A DNA stretch of 64,000 nt from Rhabditoides inermis. Its lineage: Eukaryota; Nematoda; Chromadorea; Rhabditida; Rhabditidae. Location: positions 372,001 through 436,000 of the forward strand of contig CAWZYM010000123.1 of NCBI GenBank assembly GCA_963966185.1, in the 5' to 3' direction. Positions 38,849-50,000 of the stretch are shown here, piece after piece. The translations under genes were made by a program, and so were the position numbers. Each line of letters starts with the position of its first letter. The stretch's first letter is position 1. The notes below the pieces were generated by a model that ran no database searches, was not told where the DNA came from, and was given only the letters and a program-made list of their open reading frames with translations.

Positions 38849-38894
38849 TGAAAGAAAAAAGAGAAAGAGAAAGAAAGAAAAAGAAAAAGAGAAA

Positions 38895-38925
<31 letters not shown>

Positions 38926-40998
38926 CGAAGAGGACATTTTGACTCACTTGCTGTTAGTGTAGTCGAATAGATCGCACTCTGCATCTTTGAATGTCTGCAG
39001 GAAGTCGGGACGAGTCTGGAGTGTAAATCTGTGCATATACGTTTCGGACACAGCCTATAACACTCATTCAACTACGCAAAAAAAAAAACAATACGTTTAG
39101 ACCATCGCGCAGAAACCCATTCAAACATTTCGAATATTAAACAAAAGCTGGCATTGTTGAAAGCTGGCTGTTTTCCTTTTTGTGCATAGCGAAACATTTA
39201 TGTTTTGTGTGTGAAATTCTGGATACTTTTGATTTCCTTTTTTTATCCTCATGCAATCAATACACAAACCAACAGCGTACCTCGCCTTTCCTTCTGCCAT
39301 CTCTCAGATTTGCGAGATGCTGTGTGTACTGCTGGAGGGGATGGATGGCAGCCGACCTGCTGGACAGCCGAGACCAGACGGAGCACAGCCAGCGGGTGAG
39401 GGGAAGGAGGGAGGGGAACAGGTCTGCAAACGAAGCGTAGAACACAACTTGAATACTGAATGTAGCAGGAAAATAGTTTTACATAGTGCTTTGATGTTAG
39501 AATGAGTGAATGAGAGAGAAAGACATGTTCAAATATTGATGCTAAATGAAGAAAAGAAGAAATTTTAGGGGTTTTCATGTTTGAATAAGTGAATGAGTAT
39601 GAGAGAGACCTACACATCCAGTACACGGCATCTCTCGGTGTCAGCTTGGGTTCTGCGCCAAACGCGCGATCGAAGAGTTGCAGGTATCTGAACAGGTAGG
39701 CAGGTAAGCATTCAGCTAGGCAAATCCACCTGTTGTTGTCCAAGCGCGATTCGGATTGGCCGAAGGCGCATCGCGCCACCACGTCGCTGGTTAGGTTCTG
39801 GAACGAACTGCGAGAGAGTACGTAAACAAACAAACAAACAAACATGTACACAAACAAACAAACATGCACGGTGAACATTTATAATAATATGCAACTATTA
39901 TTAAAAATGGGGTAAGCAAAACTGACTGGTGCATTTCCATCTCCACTCCTTCGTCCACTTCTTTTCCCAGCCGAGCAACGTAGCGAGTGGCGGAGTCGAA
40001 AACGAGTGGGAAGAGCTGGAATAATTTGATCTGCTTCGTTCTCTTGGGATTACGGTAGGAGAATAATTTGTTCTAATAATTTGATATGCTTCGATCACTT
40101 AGGAGGTAGATACGGTAGTAATGTAATACGATACCTTCTGTAGATTTCCTGTCGTCATCGCAGACGAGGTGACAGAGCGAATACGCTTCCACCTAAAAAA
40201 ATATTTTTAATCATAACATAGTTTGTATCCTCGTCGACTAATTAGAGAGGGCGCGCAGCGCCCTCTCTTTTGGCTTAGGATAAGGCTCGCGCTAGAATTT
40301 TCAAGAAGCGATATCCAAAGGTCATGTTAGCAGCAACGTGAACTCATCCCATTCATGTTAGTTAGATTCGCACGGTTCCGTAGGCCAGATCACTGGTTGA
40401 TTCCATCTTTGTATCTTTTCTATGAAAGAAGTTATGAGCGATCGCGCGCACCCATGAGGCGAGAGGCCAGCGTGTGGGTGTGTGTGTGTGTGTGGACCGT
40501 TTCCAGTCAACGCTGGCTGCTAGCTCTCTCCCGGTGGGCGGCGGGGGCGCGAGAGAGAGCGCGAGAGTGCGCGATATTGGCAGAGCGCGCAGACGGTAGT
40601 AGACATGCACTTACGCCTCAGCGATCCAAAATAAAGAGTAAAATTTCTTTCAAAGCGTTTCTTTTGATACCATGAGAAACGTTGTTGTACATACGCAACA
40701 AACACGACCTGTAGAATGTAGTATATTCAATGACTTGCTACCAGTAGAAATTGTGTCATTCATCATAGTTTTGCGCATACGAATGAACAACGGAGCTTGG
40801 CAATCAGGTAGAAAAGAAATTTCTATGAAATTTAACAAAAGCACATATATTATCTCTTAAAAGTACTCGCGTAAAGAGAGTCAGTTTGTCTTGACCCAAT
40901 TCAACAAAAGCGCATGCATAAAACGTTTACAAATACTAACACAAACCTGCGCATATCTGTTCGATGAATCGATGAAATCGATGAAATGTAATCAATAT

Positions 40999-41040
<42 letters not shown>

Positions 41041-42325
41041 GAGAGAGGAGCAGGTTTGTGTTAGTATTTGTAAACGTTTTATGCATGCGCTTTTGTTGAA
41101 TTGGGTCAAGACAAACTGACTCTCTTTACGCGAGTACTTTTAAGAGATAATATCATAACATACTTCTGTTCAGATGTACAATAAATGAAATCTTGAAAAT
41201 TGAGACCGAGTATGAAGCGAAATGGATAGCTATTCAAAAAAGTAAACAACACATAAAAATTAACGTATCTTTACAAATGAGGAAGAACAAGCAATTGTAA
41301 AATGTAGAACGAACCTCTCTCCACTTGAGTGGAACACGTGGACAGCCTCGTCGAGGTTCGGATCGGGAGCGGTGGGGTCGAACTGGAAAAGAAACTCCCT
41401 CTCTCTCTCTCTCTCTCTCTCCCACATACTCTATTTCGAGGATGTTGTACTGGAAGAGTTCTACAGCTCTCACAAAAGTGATAAACGAAATATTCTGATA
41501 AACGTTACACATGATTGTTATTAACATTAACATTTTAAACCAATTCAAGGTTGTTCATTGTTGTATACGTTTCACAGTTAGATAATAATCCGCATAGTCA
41601 CAAGTTCAGTTAATAAATGGCTGTATGTGTTTGGATTGTTTCAAGAACATTAACGAAACTCACCGCCTTTCCGTGAAAGTGGCCAAACTCGGACTGGCTG
41701 ATGGCTTGGACCTAAAATTGAAAAGATAGGGCGTGAACAATCATGTAAACAAGTGAAACTATACAAACAAGGTATGGATAACCCACGACGTGAATATCGG
41801 AAGTGACCACGGTCGGCACCCCGCCGTTCATGATACCGAACGTGCGGCCGTAGATGGCAGACACTGAACGAGTTGTTTCGTGAGAGTTTCCTATCACCTA
41901 TCCCTTCACACTGTATGGTATCGCTTTACTTTCATTTTCATGATTGTGTCATCATGTGTCATGTGTCATCATCACCTACATCGCCCATAGTGCCACGGTG
42001 CTGCTCCATCGATCATGGAGTCCAGGCATCCGGACAGGGGGGACGCATCCGGGACGACGGGGAACCCGCAGTCGGAGAGAAGAGAGCGCGCGCGGTGCCG
42101 GCTGGAATACAAAAGGATCAGCTGTGGTTTGATGGAAGCAAAATTTTTCAAGTGAACTCTAACTGGTTTAATGTTGAATGTAAAGCGTGAAACTTGTACA
42201 GTGACAGGTAGAACGCAAAAAATGAGATTGTGTTGTGAACTGACTTTGAATTTGGATTACCTGTACAATCCGTAGACCAGAATGAATATGGGAGATAGGG
42301 TTAGCATAAGTAACGCGAAGGCCAT
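35192..42325 (-). CDS. Cytochrome P450, CYP3-like (nematode CYP13/25 type)
   Basis: Nineteen frame-compatible exons: 42325-42261, 42101-41980, 41863-41787, 41711-41664, 41382-41315, 40192-40135, 40015-39927, 39807-39730, 39687-39614, 39423-39281, 39054-38948, 38719-38662, 38388-38284, 37726-37602, 37463-37326, 37031-36984, 35920-35824, 35528-35466 and 35266-35192. They encode about 545 aa. The N-terminal anchor is MAFALLMLTLSPIFILVYG. Then come YGRTFGIMNGG, the C-helix RWKRIRSVTSSA, the I-helix oxygen-activation motif AGFDTTANT, the K-helix ETLR, FRPERF, and the haem loop FGKGPRMCVG with cysteine ligand, followed by RFALMEVKTTL. It is an ER-bound monooxygenase; the substrate is unknown. The 42-nt gap 39688-39729 is open in frame and could be retained. 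The loop after the K-helix holds three tandem THEG units. Large introns carry the 40245 and 40849 repeats. Confidence 0.9.
37383..37424 (-). repeat. 12-bp coding tandem repeat in the P450 exon
   Basis: Read on the minus strand, three units close to ACCACCCACGAAGG(G) follow one another and encode THEG-T-THEG-T-THEG. The unit length is a multiple of three, so the P450 frame is kept while the loop before GILFRAGVSIHV is lengthened. Confidence 0.85.
37856..38107. repeat. 126-bp tandem duplication in a P450 intron
   Basis: The unit starting ATAGCAGAAACTATCCTCCA (37856) recurs from 37982 with no visible difference and ends at GGTACCACG. Identity implies a recent duplication. It directly abuts the Penelope-type terminal motif at 38108-38170. 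Confidence 0.9.
38108..38170 (-). repeat. Penelope-type terminal motif with hammerhead-like core
   Basis: The reverse strand reads CCTGATGAAGGCGTAACGCC followed by GAAACGTCGAAACAAG. CTGATGA and GAAA flank a GGCG/CGCC stem with a TAA loop, which is the layout of hammerhead ribozyme cores reported for Penelope-like elements. Stem III and the cleavage triplet are not clear. A related copy lies at 55612-55700. No reverse transcriptase is next to it here. Confidence 0.5.
38743..38928. repeat. GA/GAAA compound microsatellite in a P450 intron
   Basis: Alternating (GA)n and AAAGAGAAAG blocks, with an internal duplication of the GTAGATGAAAGAAAAAAGAG unit. Low-complexity frames through it are not coding. 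Confidence 0.9.
40245..40420. repeat. Dispersed repeat with a 20-bp palindrome, copy 1
   Basis: Begins with GAGGGCGCGCAGCGCCCTCT and continues TTTGGCTTAGGATAAGGCTC. About 175 bp match 55005-55178 with scattered differences. Both copies stand a few hundred bp upstream of a family A inverted-repeat arm. No coding capacity is seen. Confidence 0.8.
40849..41151. mobile_element. Inverted-repeat element, family A copy 3
   Basis: The left arm (40849-40950), containing CCCAATTCAACAAAAGCGCA and GTTTACAAATACTAACACAA, is mirrored at 41050-41151. The centre is a (GA)n tract. The sequence to its left (TTTCTATGAAATTTAACAAA) is shared with the flank of the copy at 1342, so the unit may extend about 40 bp further. 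It lies in a P450 intron. Confidence 0.85.
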
Positions 42326-43157
42326 CTAAAAATCGTCGTCAATAACGCAACAGAAATGTTTCAATGAAACAAAATACATAAGAACAAACGTTATTTCATG
42401 GCCGAATTCCGCTCTGACCATTTCTTATCGATAGACAAACGAGCAGGCGAAAAAAAAGAACACCACAATCAATAAAAGTGATAAGAACAGATCAGCAGAT
42501 GGCAATCTTGCACGAACGTGCGGAATCGAAATAAAGAGTGGGCGGATGAATAAGATTAATCAAATAGATAAATCAACAACAAAGCAACAACAACAAAAAA
42601 TCAACAACAACAACAAAGCAACAACAGTACTTCTACACTGGACAGAAGAAACAGTCAAACGTGCGGAATCGAAACAATAATAGCGTGGGCGGGCGCTGCG
42701 AACTGGACTATAGGGTCGGCGGACGTGTGCCGACGGTGTGTCTGCGGGCACTCTCTATGACCGAGGCCCCGCTCTCTCTCTCTCTCAAATGATACTGCGT
42801 GTATAAACAATACCATGTAGAGTACACTATATGCACTCACATTCCGGGCCGCTATCACTTCTCTGCGAATTGGAACAGCGCAGTGTGGAAAGAGATAAAC
42901 AGGAAGAGGTTCAGAGAAGCAGATAGCCACACTGTGTCTTCACACTTTCTCCCAAGATGCACGCAAACGCCGTTTTTCATCCCAGTCATTTCGAAATGTG
43001 ACACTTCCCTGTTACAGCAAATTGAATCGTTCTTCATGATGTTCATATGCCATGCACGAAGAATGAAACATATTCGTGTAATGGCTAATGGTTTAAAAAG
43101 TCAAAAGTCAGTCCAAGTTTTTATCCAGGATCTTTGACTGAAAAGGTTTATTGCCGT
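42326..43157. other. Upstream region of the P450 gene
   Basis: Contains AAC-rich low-complexity sequence (42575-42635) and a duplicated motif GTGCGGAATCGAAA (near 42517 and 42661). No supported exon is seen. It presumably holds the P450 promoter. Confidence 0.4.
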
Positions 43158-43873
43158 TCATGGTTTCACCCATGCGGAAAGGTCTCGGATGTCTCCGGTG
43201 GATTCTATGGACTGTATGGGTAATATGGGTTCCAGTGGCAGAGAGCGCTTGCCGTATCTGCCTCGGAGAGATGCGCGCAGCTCGGGAGTGTCTAGGTCGA
43301 ATGGAGAGAGGAGGGAGCGGGTCTGCACCTGAAGAGGTGATTGTGAATCTCTCTCTCTCTCTCGCTGTCTTTCTCGTAATCTCTTATCTCTCTCATTGTC
43401 TACTGAAACAAAATGCTGTGAAAATTAGAAAAGTGTTAGCGGAAAGTACTTGAAACTACTCCCAAAATTTCCCAAAGTAATTCAAAATACTTGAGATTGC
43501 CCGCCCTCTAACCACTTCGAATTTCCTCGAAAATTAGATCTGAAGAGACTGAACACGTGCGTCGAATGATTCCCACCGATGCCTTGTGAAACGTTCACAA
43601 ATTCCATTCATGCCATAACCATACAAAGGAAATGGAAACGTGCAATAAAAACTCTCACATAATAAAGTTGCAACAAAGGTTTTCCAACTCACACACCCAC
43701 TTGGCTGCTTTTAAACCCACTTCCACTTTCTTCTTTTTTCAACCCACCCACGCTCCGCAACCTTTGCTTTTTGCAAAGTTTTGCAACCAGGAGTGTTATT
43801 CCAGAATGGAATGAGTAAATGTATTACAATGCACCTTCTCTCGTACTTGAATGAAATATTCTCACCCCCTCCG

Positions 43874-43917
<44 letters not shown>

Positions 43918-44047
43918 AACCCACACTGGCGGTCTCGGGTGCGTACATGAATCTCAGTCCGACGTGTCTCTTCGACTGTCCGACGAGTCTGCTCTGACAA
44001 GGGGAGAGGAGGGCCAAGAGGAACAGTGCCGAGAGGGCGCCACACAT
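43158..44047 (-). CDS. Candidate secreted neuropeptide precursor (LRGRYamide, NPY/F-like)
   Basis: Two exons, 44047-43925 (123 nt) and 43328-43158 (171 nt), join in phase 0 through a GTGGGT donor and a CCTCTTCAG acceptor, encoding 97 aa. Residues 1-19 (MCGALSALFLLALLSPCQS) look like a signal peptide. A KR site follows, then about 39 residues beginning HVGLRFMYAPETAS and ending ELRASLRGRYG-KR. Gly-Lys-Arg is the amidation and dibasic cleavage signal, predicting a peptide ending LRGRYamide. Length near 39 residues and a C-terminal RxRYamide are features of the NPY/NPF family (nematode FLP-34-like peptides also end in RYamide). The C-terminal remainder SLPLEPILPIQS... lacks further dibasic sites. 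The family assignment is inference; the open frame is short, and expression would settle it. Confidence 0.5.
43329..43924. other. Intron of the candidate neuropeptide gene
   Basis: 596 nt with a CT/GA tract at 43878-43918 and otherwise unremarkable sequence. Confidence 0.45.
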
Positions 44048-45106
44048 GCTGCAAGGGGTCGACTTGTTTATGGTAGGGGGGAGAAAGACATGAATCTACG
44101 CATACTTTAATAATAATAATGTCTGTCTGCCGTGAAGTAACATACACGATGATTATATGAACATATATATTGAAGACATTCCATCATCTTCCCTTGCCCC
44201 CGAGTGGTCGGTCCCCCCAGTTTATTTTCCCGTCGCACCCGCAAACCCCGGTCTACGTGGACAATTGCTGGATCAACGGTACCCACTACATGTTCGCTGC
44301 TGGCTTTGGAATTTGAGGAATCCTCGGAGCACGGAGTTGAAACCGCCGAGTACACTTTCTACAATGGCTGTCGCAACGTCAACCCAAGCGTGAGACCAAG
44401 CACACCACCCCTCCTTCACGTCGGATCCCGACAAGAAGGAACCACCGACAGATACTTCACTCAGACTAAACCCTTTGTGTTTCATCTCCGTTGTTGTATT
44501 CTTGATATCGGCAGTAAATCAATTCAATTCAATATATTGAAGCGGCCAACGTTTACATACGAACACACACGCAGCTATGCATCGGAGTATTAGTAACGCG
44601 AAGGCCATCTATTTATCATATTTAATAGAATGACAGTGAAGATGAACACTTTCCAATTGTGGACAGGGCAGAGGAATGGGAGACGTAGTATGATGGATTG
44701 AGATTTAGAAAACATATTCCTAGAAATGGTACTTTCACGAGTGCACACTATAGAGCAACGAGAACGAACGAGAAAATGCAAAACGTACTAAAAAAAGGTC
44801 GTACAACGCTCTTCTCACCACCTACAGCAAAAGGTATCGAAGTTGTCACCTTGTACGAGTACAACCTTGATACCTTGACATCACTTTATGAGAGACGTGG
44901 GAATCTTATACTCGTATAATTTCTAAAAAAGTTTGTACCCTAATCGCGCTATTCGTCGATTAATCATAATAGTTTCAAGCGTGGGACTGAGGAATTATGC
45001 AAATCGGCACATAACTAGTATAGGTTACAGGGCAGTAATCATGAATTGCTGAAATGAAATAGAACCAGCAAATGTGTAGGAGGAATTGCGTGGTGCTGCC
45101 AGAAGT

Positions 45107-45155
<49 letters not shown>

Positions 45156-47010
45156 TAAGTGAGTGGGAGAGGCATAAAAGAGTCGTTCAATCTCATATCT
45201 ACTAGGGTTTCACGCAACACGCAATGTCGCTTACAATATTCGCTTACAATATATATGTTCAGAAACATCACAGGTGTAATCAATCTAAACGTATAGAATG
45301 CTCTGGTGACGTGCTTGCGTCTTTTTCTAACCAACAAGGGCAAGGCTCGCGTCTGGCGTCTAGCCTGTACTTCTAGTAAAGAAAAGGGTGAAAATGAGTA
45401 ATAGTAGCAATCTATTTTATTAGACGAATGAAGTGCCTAGTAATTTACTCGGAATGAAATATGAAAAGTGACGCTCTCCTAGTAGAAATATTTCACACGG
45501 AATGGGTGATGGGTCTCCGGAATTTCCCTGCTGTGAAAAGAAGTAATAAGGAATTAGGAATTAACTATCTTCAGAAAATGCACATACGCTCTGAGTGTGA
45601 GTGAGAATAGCCATAGATTGGGAAAGTGTAAATGTGTAGGTGTTATCTCTATCTGTTGAAAGAGAGAGCGTGGGTTGTCTGCGGTATATGTATAACTTTC
45701 AACACGTTAATTCATCTACATAAATCTAGAACAGACGCGGAATGAAACGAATAAATTGGTGCTGATTGAAATCGTAAATGTAAATAATGTTCAAATGATA
45801 AAAAAAGGAAATGTTTTTCAAAAGAACGTGAGTTGTGTGGGAAAAACTTGAGGAAGAGGAAGAGGATATACCCGCTTTGTTCTGCAAGGGTGCTTTGTGA
45901 GTCTGACGCTATTCATCCGAATTCACTGCACGTATACGTCGCCTTGGAAAAGTGTGTGCAACACGTTTTTCTATACACATCTTGTATGATTGTGCTTTTT
46001 TTAAAAATATTTTTCGCAATCTGATAAAAACATATACAATTATTTCACTAATTACTGTAATAATAAAGGAACGAAACAGATCAAACTATTCTCCAATCGT
46101 AGTCCTAAGGGAACGAAGCATATAAAATTGTTCACATACTGTAACACTAAGGAAGGAAACGAATCTGACATTCTCACGGCCCGTATATAGTTGCACAGTC
46201 GATAGCGGCGGACGCGCAGCCGCTCCGCGAACACGCGACGTGCGAAATTACCAGCAAGCGCTAGAGCGCAATAATTTCTCGACTGAAATCGCTACGCGCC
46301 CATTCACTCGCGGCGCGGCCTGGGCGCGCGCCGCTCTCTCTGTGGGGGCGCTGTGCAACTATCCGATCCGTGATTCTCCTATAGTTATTTTGAGAAAACG
46401 AAACAAGTCAAATTTTTCTCCTACCGAATCGTAGTGTTTCTCTTACCGAATCGTACTGAGGGCACGAAGCAGATAAAACTACTCTCCTAATAAAGCCGAA
46501 GCCTAATTTTAGCGAAACAACAAAAATATTATCGTTATGCTGACCTAGCAACAACATTTCGAAAATGCGCGCGCCGACACTAATGCGTCGCGCGAAACAG
46601 CTGTTTTATATCTTTTTATCGCATTTATCAGTTTCTGGTTGTTGCATTACGTGTCCGTGCACTTGTTCGAGTGTACACTTGCCGTGCACTCAGCGATGTA
46701 TTGAATTTCCGGTCGTAATGTGTTCAAACGGCGCTAGTCGGGCGTCTCTCTTGCGACACGCGTCCGCGATGCAAAACTCTCTCGTCTTACTTGTATCGCC
46801 TATTTGTTAGCACGTCGCTATGGCACCTATGCGACTGCTTGCTAATAATGTTATTAGGGTCCCTAACACTCCCGTCTTTGTTGATATTATATCACATGGG
46901 CTTCACTCTTCACGCTAGCGTGGTGTGTTTGAATGCATCTGAAATGAGTCGTATCGCTTCTCTCACAACCTTTGTTCATTCAGGTTAGATGCGGTACTAG
47001 ATTCCTGGCC
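44048..47010. other. Intergenic region upstream of MGAT1
   Basis: No splice-supported gene is found. Short open pieces at 44215-44400 (+) include VYVDNCWINGTHYMF and AEYTFYNGCRNVNPS in different frames, which may be a gene relic. A (GA)n tract lies at 45112-45150. Around 46060-46500 the motif CGAAGCAKATAAAA recurs with TCTCCTA neighbours, an old tandem or dispersed repeat. The stretch 46200-46360 is GC-rich. Confidence 0.45.
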
Positions 47011-50000
47011 ATGTCTCGCTTTCCCTGGTCGTACCTTGTCGCACTCGCTGTCCTGGTCGTCTGGCTCTACATCCTCTCAGGCGTCGGCGGCAGGGACAAG
47101 TATGAGGTGCGTGCGCTGTGTTGTTTGTTTGTTTTCCTGATTTATACGTACAATGTTTGCGTGATGGGTGACCGGATGTTATCTTTTTGTGTTCGTTTTT
47201 CATATCCCCACGATTCAAGATATTAGTATCGATGAAGAGGAGAAGCGTGTGCTATGGAATGTGGGTGTGATATTTCCACTCCACGTAGTCCATTCGGCGC
47301 AATATCTATACTATCATCTTAGGTTCTTATGAGTGATTTCATTGGGTGCGATTCCGAATAAACATTTTGATTTGATTTGATGTTTGATATTCGCAGCTCG
47401 ATCCGTCGCTGCTCTCTTCCCTCTCGGCGCGCGTCGACAGCTTGCAGCAGGCGGTGGACCAGGAGAACAGGGTGCTGGACGAGCTGCGAAGGAAGGCAGA
47501 CAAGGGTGAGGGACCCTCTCTTTCTCTCTTTTTCTTTCCTCTCTCTCCTCTCTCTCTCTCTCCTCTGCTCCTCTCTTCATGCCATTGTTTGCTTTTGTTT
47601 GCATATGCTATTGTTTTTGTTGTTGTTACTGTTGATTACTGGTTCAATGCTAGTTAAATGACTCAATGACCATATCTGTTGCAGAGGAGTCTGCGTATCG
47701 CGACCTGGAGGCGCGGCTGCGAGCCCGCGAGAAGGACCTGAATGTGAGTGCTTGATGACATTAGTTCTAAAATAAAGGCGTACAATATTGTCTTCGTTTA
47801 TTCCTGAGAATGTGTCTTCTCGAGGTGCAGCATATCTTTGCTGGTACTGCTATTTGACTCCAAACTTCATTTTTAGTGCATATTCACAATTTGTTCAATG
47901 CTATTGACTGAAACTTTCTTATTGAGTTCGGAAGTAACATCATTGATTAATCATATCAATCACAATCACAGCTCGACCACCTCTCCGCCCTCTCGTCCTC
48001 TTCTGCCGGCGCCTGGCCCGACCCCATTCCCGTCCTCGTATTCGCCTGCAACCGGAAGGACGCCGTCAAGAACCATCTGGAACAGCTGATCAGGTGGGTT
48101 AGCGATTATTGATTGATTGATTGATTTGTTAGAAAAACAATCATGCCGGAGGCGCGGCTCAGTGGATAGATCGTTCGTCTCTCAATCTCACGGTCGCTGG
48201 TTCGATCCCTCCTCGGAGTCAAGCATTCTTGTTAAATTCACCCAGCCCCTGTGGTGTGGCAATCCTCTCTCATGGTAGCCAGAAGGCGTCACTGCACCAT
48301 CGGACTCAAGAACGGATTTCAAGATGTCCGACGCCACCCAACCCAACTATCTCTGCTGGAGTTGTCGTAATCCAAAAACCCTATCTTGTTCTCGACTAGA
48401 AGGACTCTGGATTTAACCGGCTTAACAAAAAAAAATCAGTTGCATGTTTTATTGTTTTGTTTCCTATTGCAGGTTGCGCCCGTCGGCGGAGCGATTTCCG
48501 ATCATTGTCAGTCAGGTGAGTGTGTGAGGTATTGATTTATCGATTGATTTATCGATCGTTACCGTATTGATTGCAGGACTGCGATGATGCGGGCGTAGCG
48601 GCGACGGTGAAGGAGTTTGGCGACAAAGTGCAGTATATCAAGGTCGGCAAGTGATTCTGTTTTTGATTTACTGTGTTTTTTTAACATTAATATTAAGTTT
48701 TGTGAGAAGTATGCTGCAAGTGTAAGATATCTTGAGGAATTGACGAGTTGTTTAATTTGCGCAATGTACTAGCTAGAAGATGTATCATATTCTATCGTAA
48801 TTGTTGAGCATACGTTTTATCCATTTGACGGTTTAAATTTTGGATGCGTTTCATTCACCTTTCGCCCAATATTTGTATTGCAATATTGATAATGGAAACG
48901 CGATTGCTTGAATTGCATTGTGTTGATTCCCATTGAACAGTCCCTCGTTGCAGCACATTCCCGGTGCGAAGGCGAACATCAGTGTGCCGGTGGAGCACCG
49001 ACAGTACACCACCTACTACATGATAGCCAGGTGGGTTGGAATGTGCGAGCTACTATTACCTCGTAGCCAAGCGGGTGGTTGTCTCCTCTTTCTGTGTTTT
49101 GTCCTCTATATATATACGGACAAGTGGATCGTGTAGGAAGAATGAGTGTGGAAAAAGAAAGAGGGAGAAGAGAGAGAGAAAGAGAAGGAGGAGAAAAAGA
49201 GATGTTCGCAGGCACTATAAGCTGGCACTCGACTACGTGTTCGGCGAGAAGAAGTACGGCAGTGTCATCATCACCGAGGGTGGGTGCGGCGAGTGCTGAC
49301 GGGGGATAGGTAGCTTACAAAGGGTTTGAGTGAGATAATTGTGAGAGGTAGTTATTTTCGTTGGCTCAGATGAGACTTGTGGGATTTTGTGTACTTGGGT
49401 GAGTGTAAGTTGTCAGTGCGTAAGTAGACTCTTTGCAGACGACCTGGACATCGCGGTCGACTTCTTCGAGTACTTCTCGGCGACGCGCCACCTGCTCGAC
49501 AAGGACACGACGCTGTGGTGGGTGCTGTGAAGGCTATATAGGTAACTATGGTGTGATGTAGTTTCGTACATGTCCTGATCATGTTTTGCGATTCCAAATG
49601 ATGATTTAGTGGTGTGTTCCTCAAGACGAATACCATAATGAAAGATCATGCTAGCGGACTGTTCTTGGTTCTTATGAGTGATATAGTTTTGTAGGTGTCC
49701 TGATCATGTTTGCGATACCGAATGATTTTGATTGTTGTGTACAGTTCATTTCCATCATCATCTTTGCAGGTGTGTTCAGGCGTGGAACGACAATGGCCGT
49801 CCGTCGTCGATCCGCGTGGAGGAGGCGGACAGACTCTACCGGGCAGACTTTTTCAGCGGGCTCGGCTGGATGATGACCAGGTGGGGGGAGGGGAGGGATG
49901 TGTGTTGCAAGTGAGCTAGTGTGCCGGCATTCCTCAACGTTATTCTTGCTGGGGACGTCCTCGCTTCGCGGGGCTAGTAAGAGTGGTGATGATGAATTGA

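Noticed and set aside
43151..43453. A + strand frame (MPFMVSPMRKGLGC...)
   Set aside because: It is the antisense shadow of the candidate neuropeptide exon 2, which has splice sites and a fitting partner exon.
44204..44593. A protein-coding gene on the + strand (VYVDNCWINGTHYMF, AEYTFYNGCRNVNPS)
   Set aside because: The two promising segments are in different frames with a stop between and no convincing splice pair; at most a relic.
48145..48216. Functional tRNA gene
   Set aside because: A and B boxes are present but the acceptor and anticodon arms do not fold; it is the head of a SINE.
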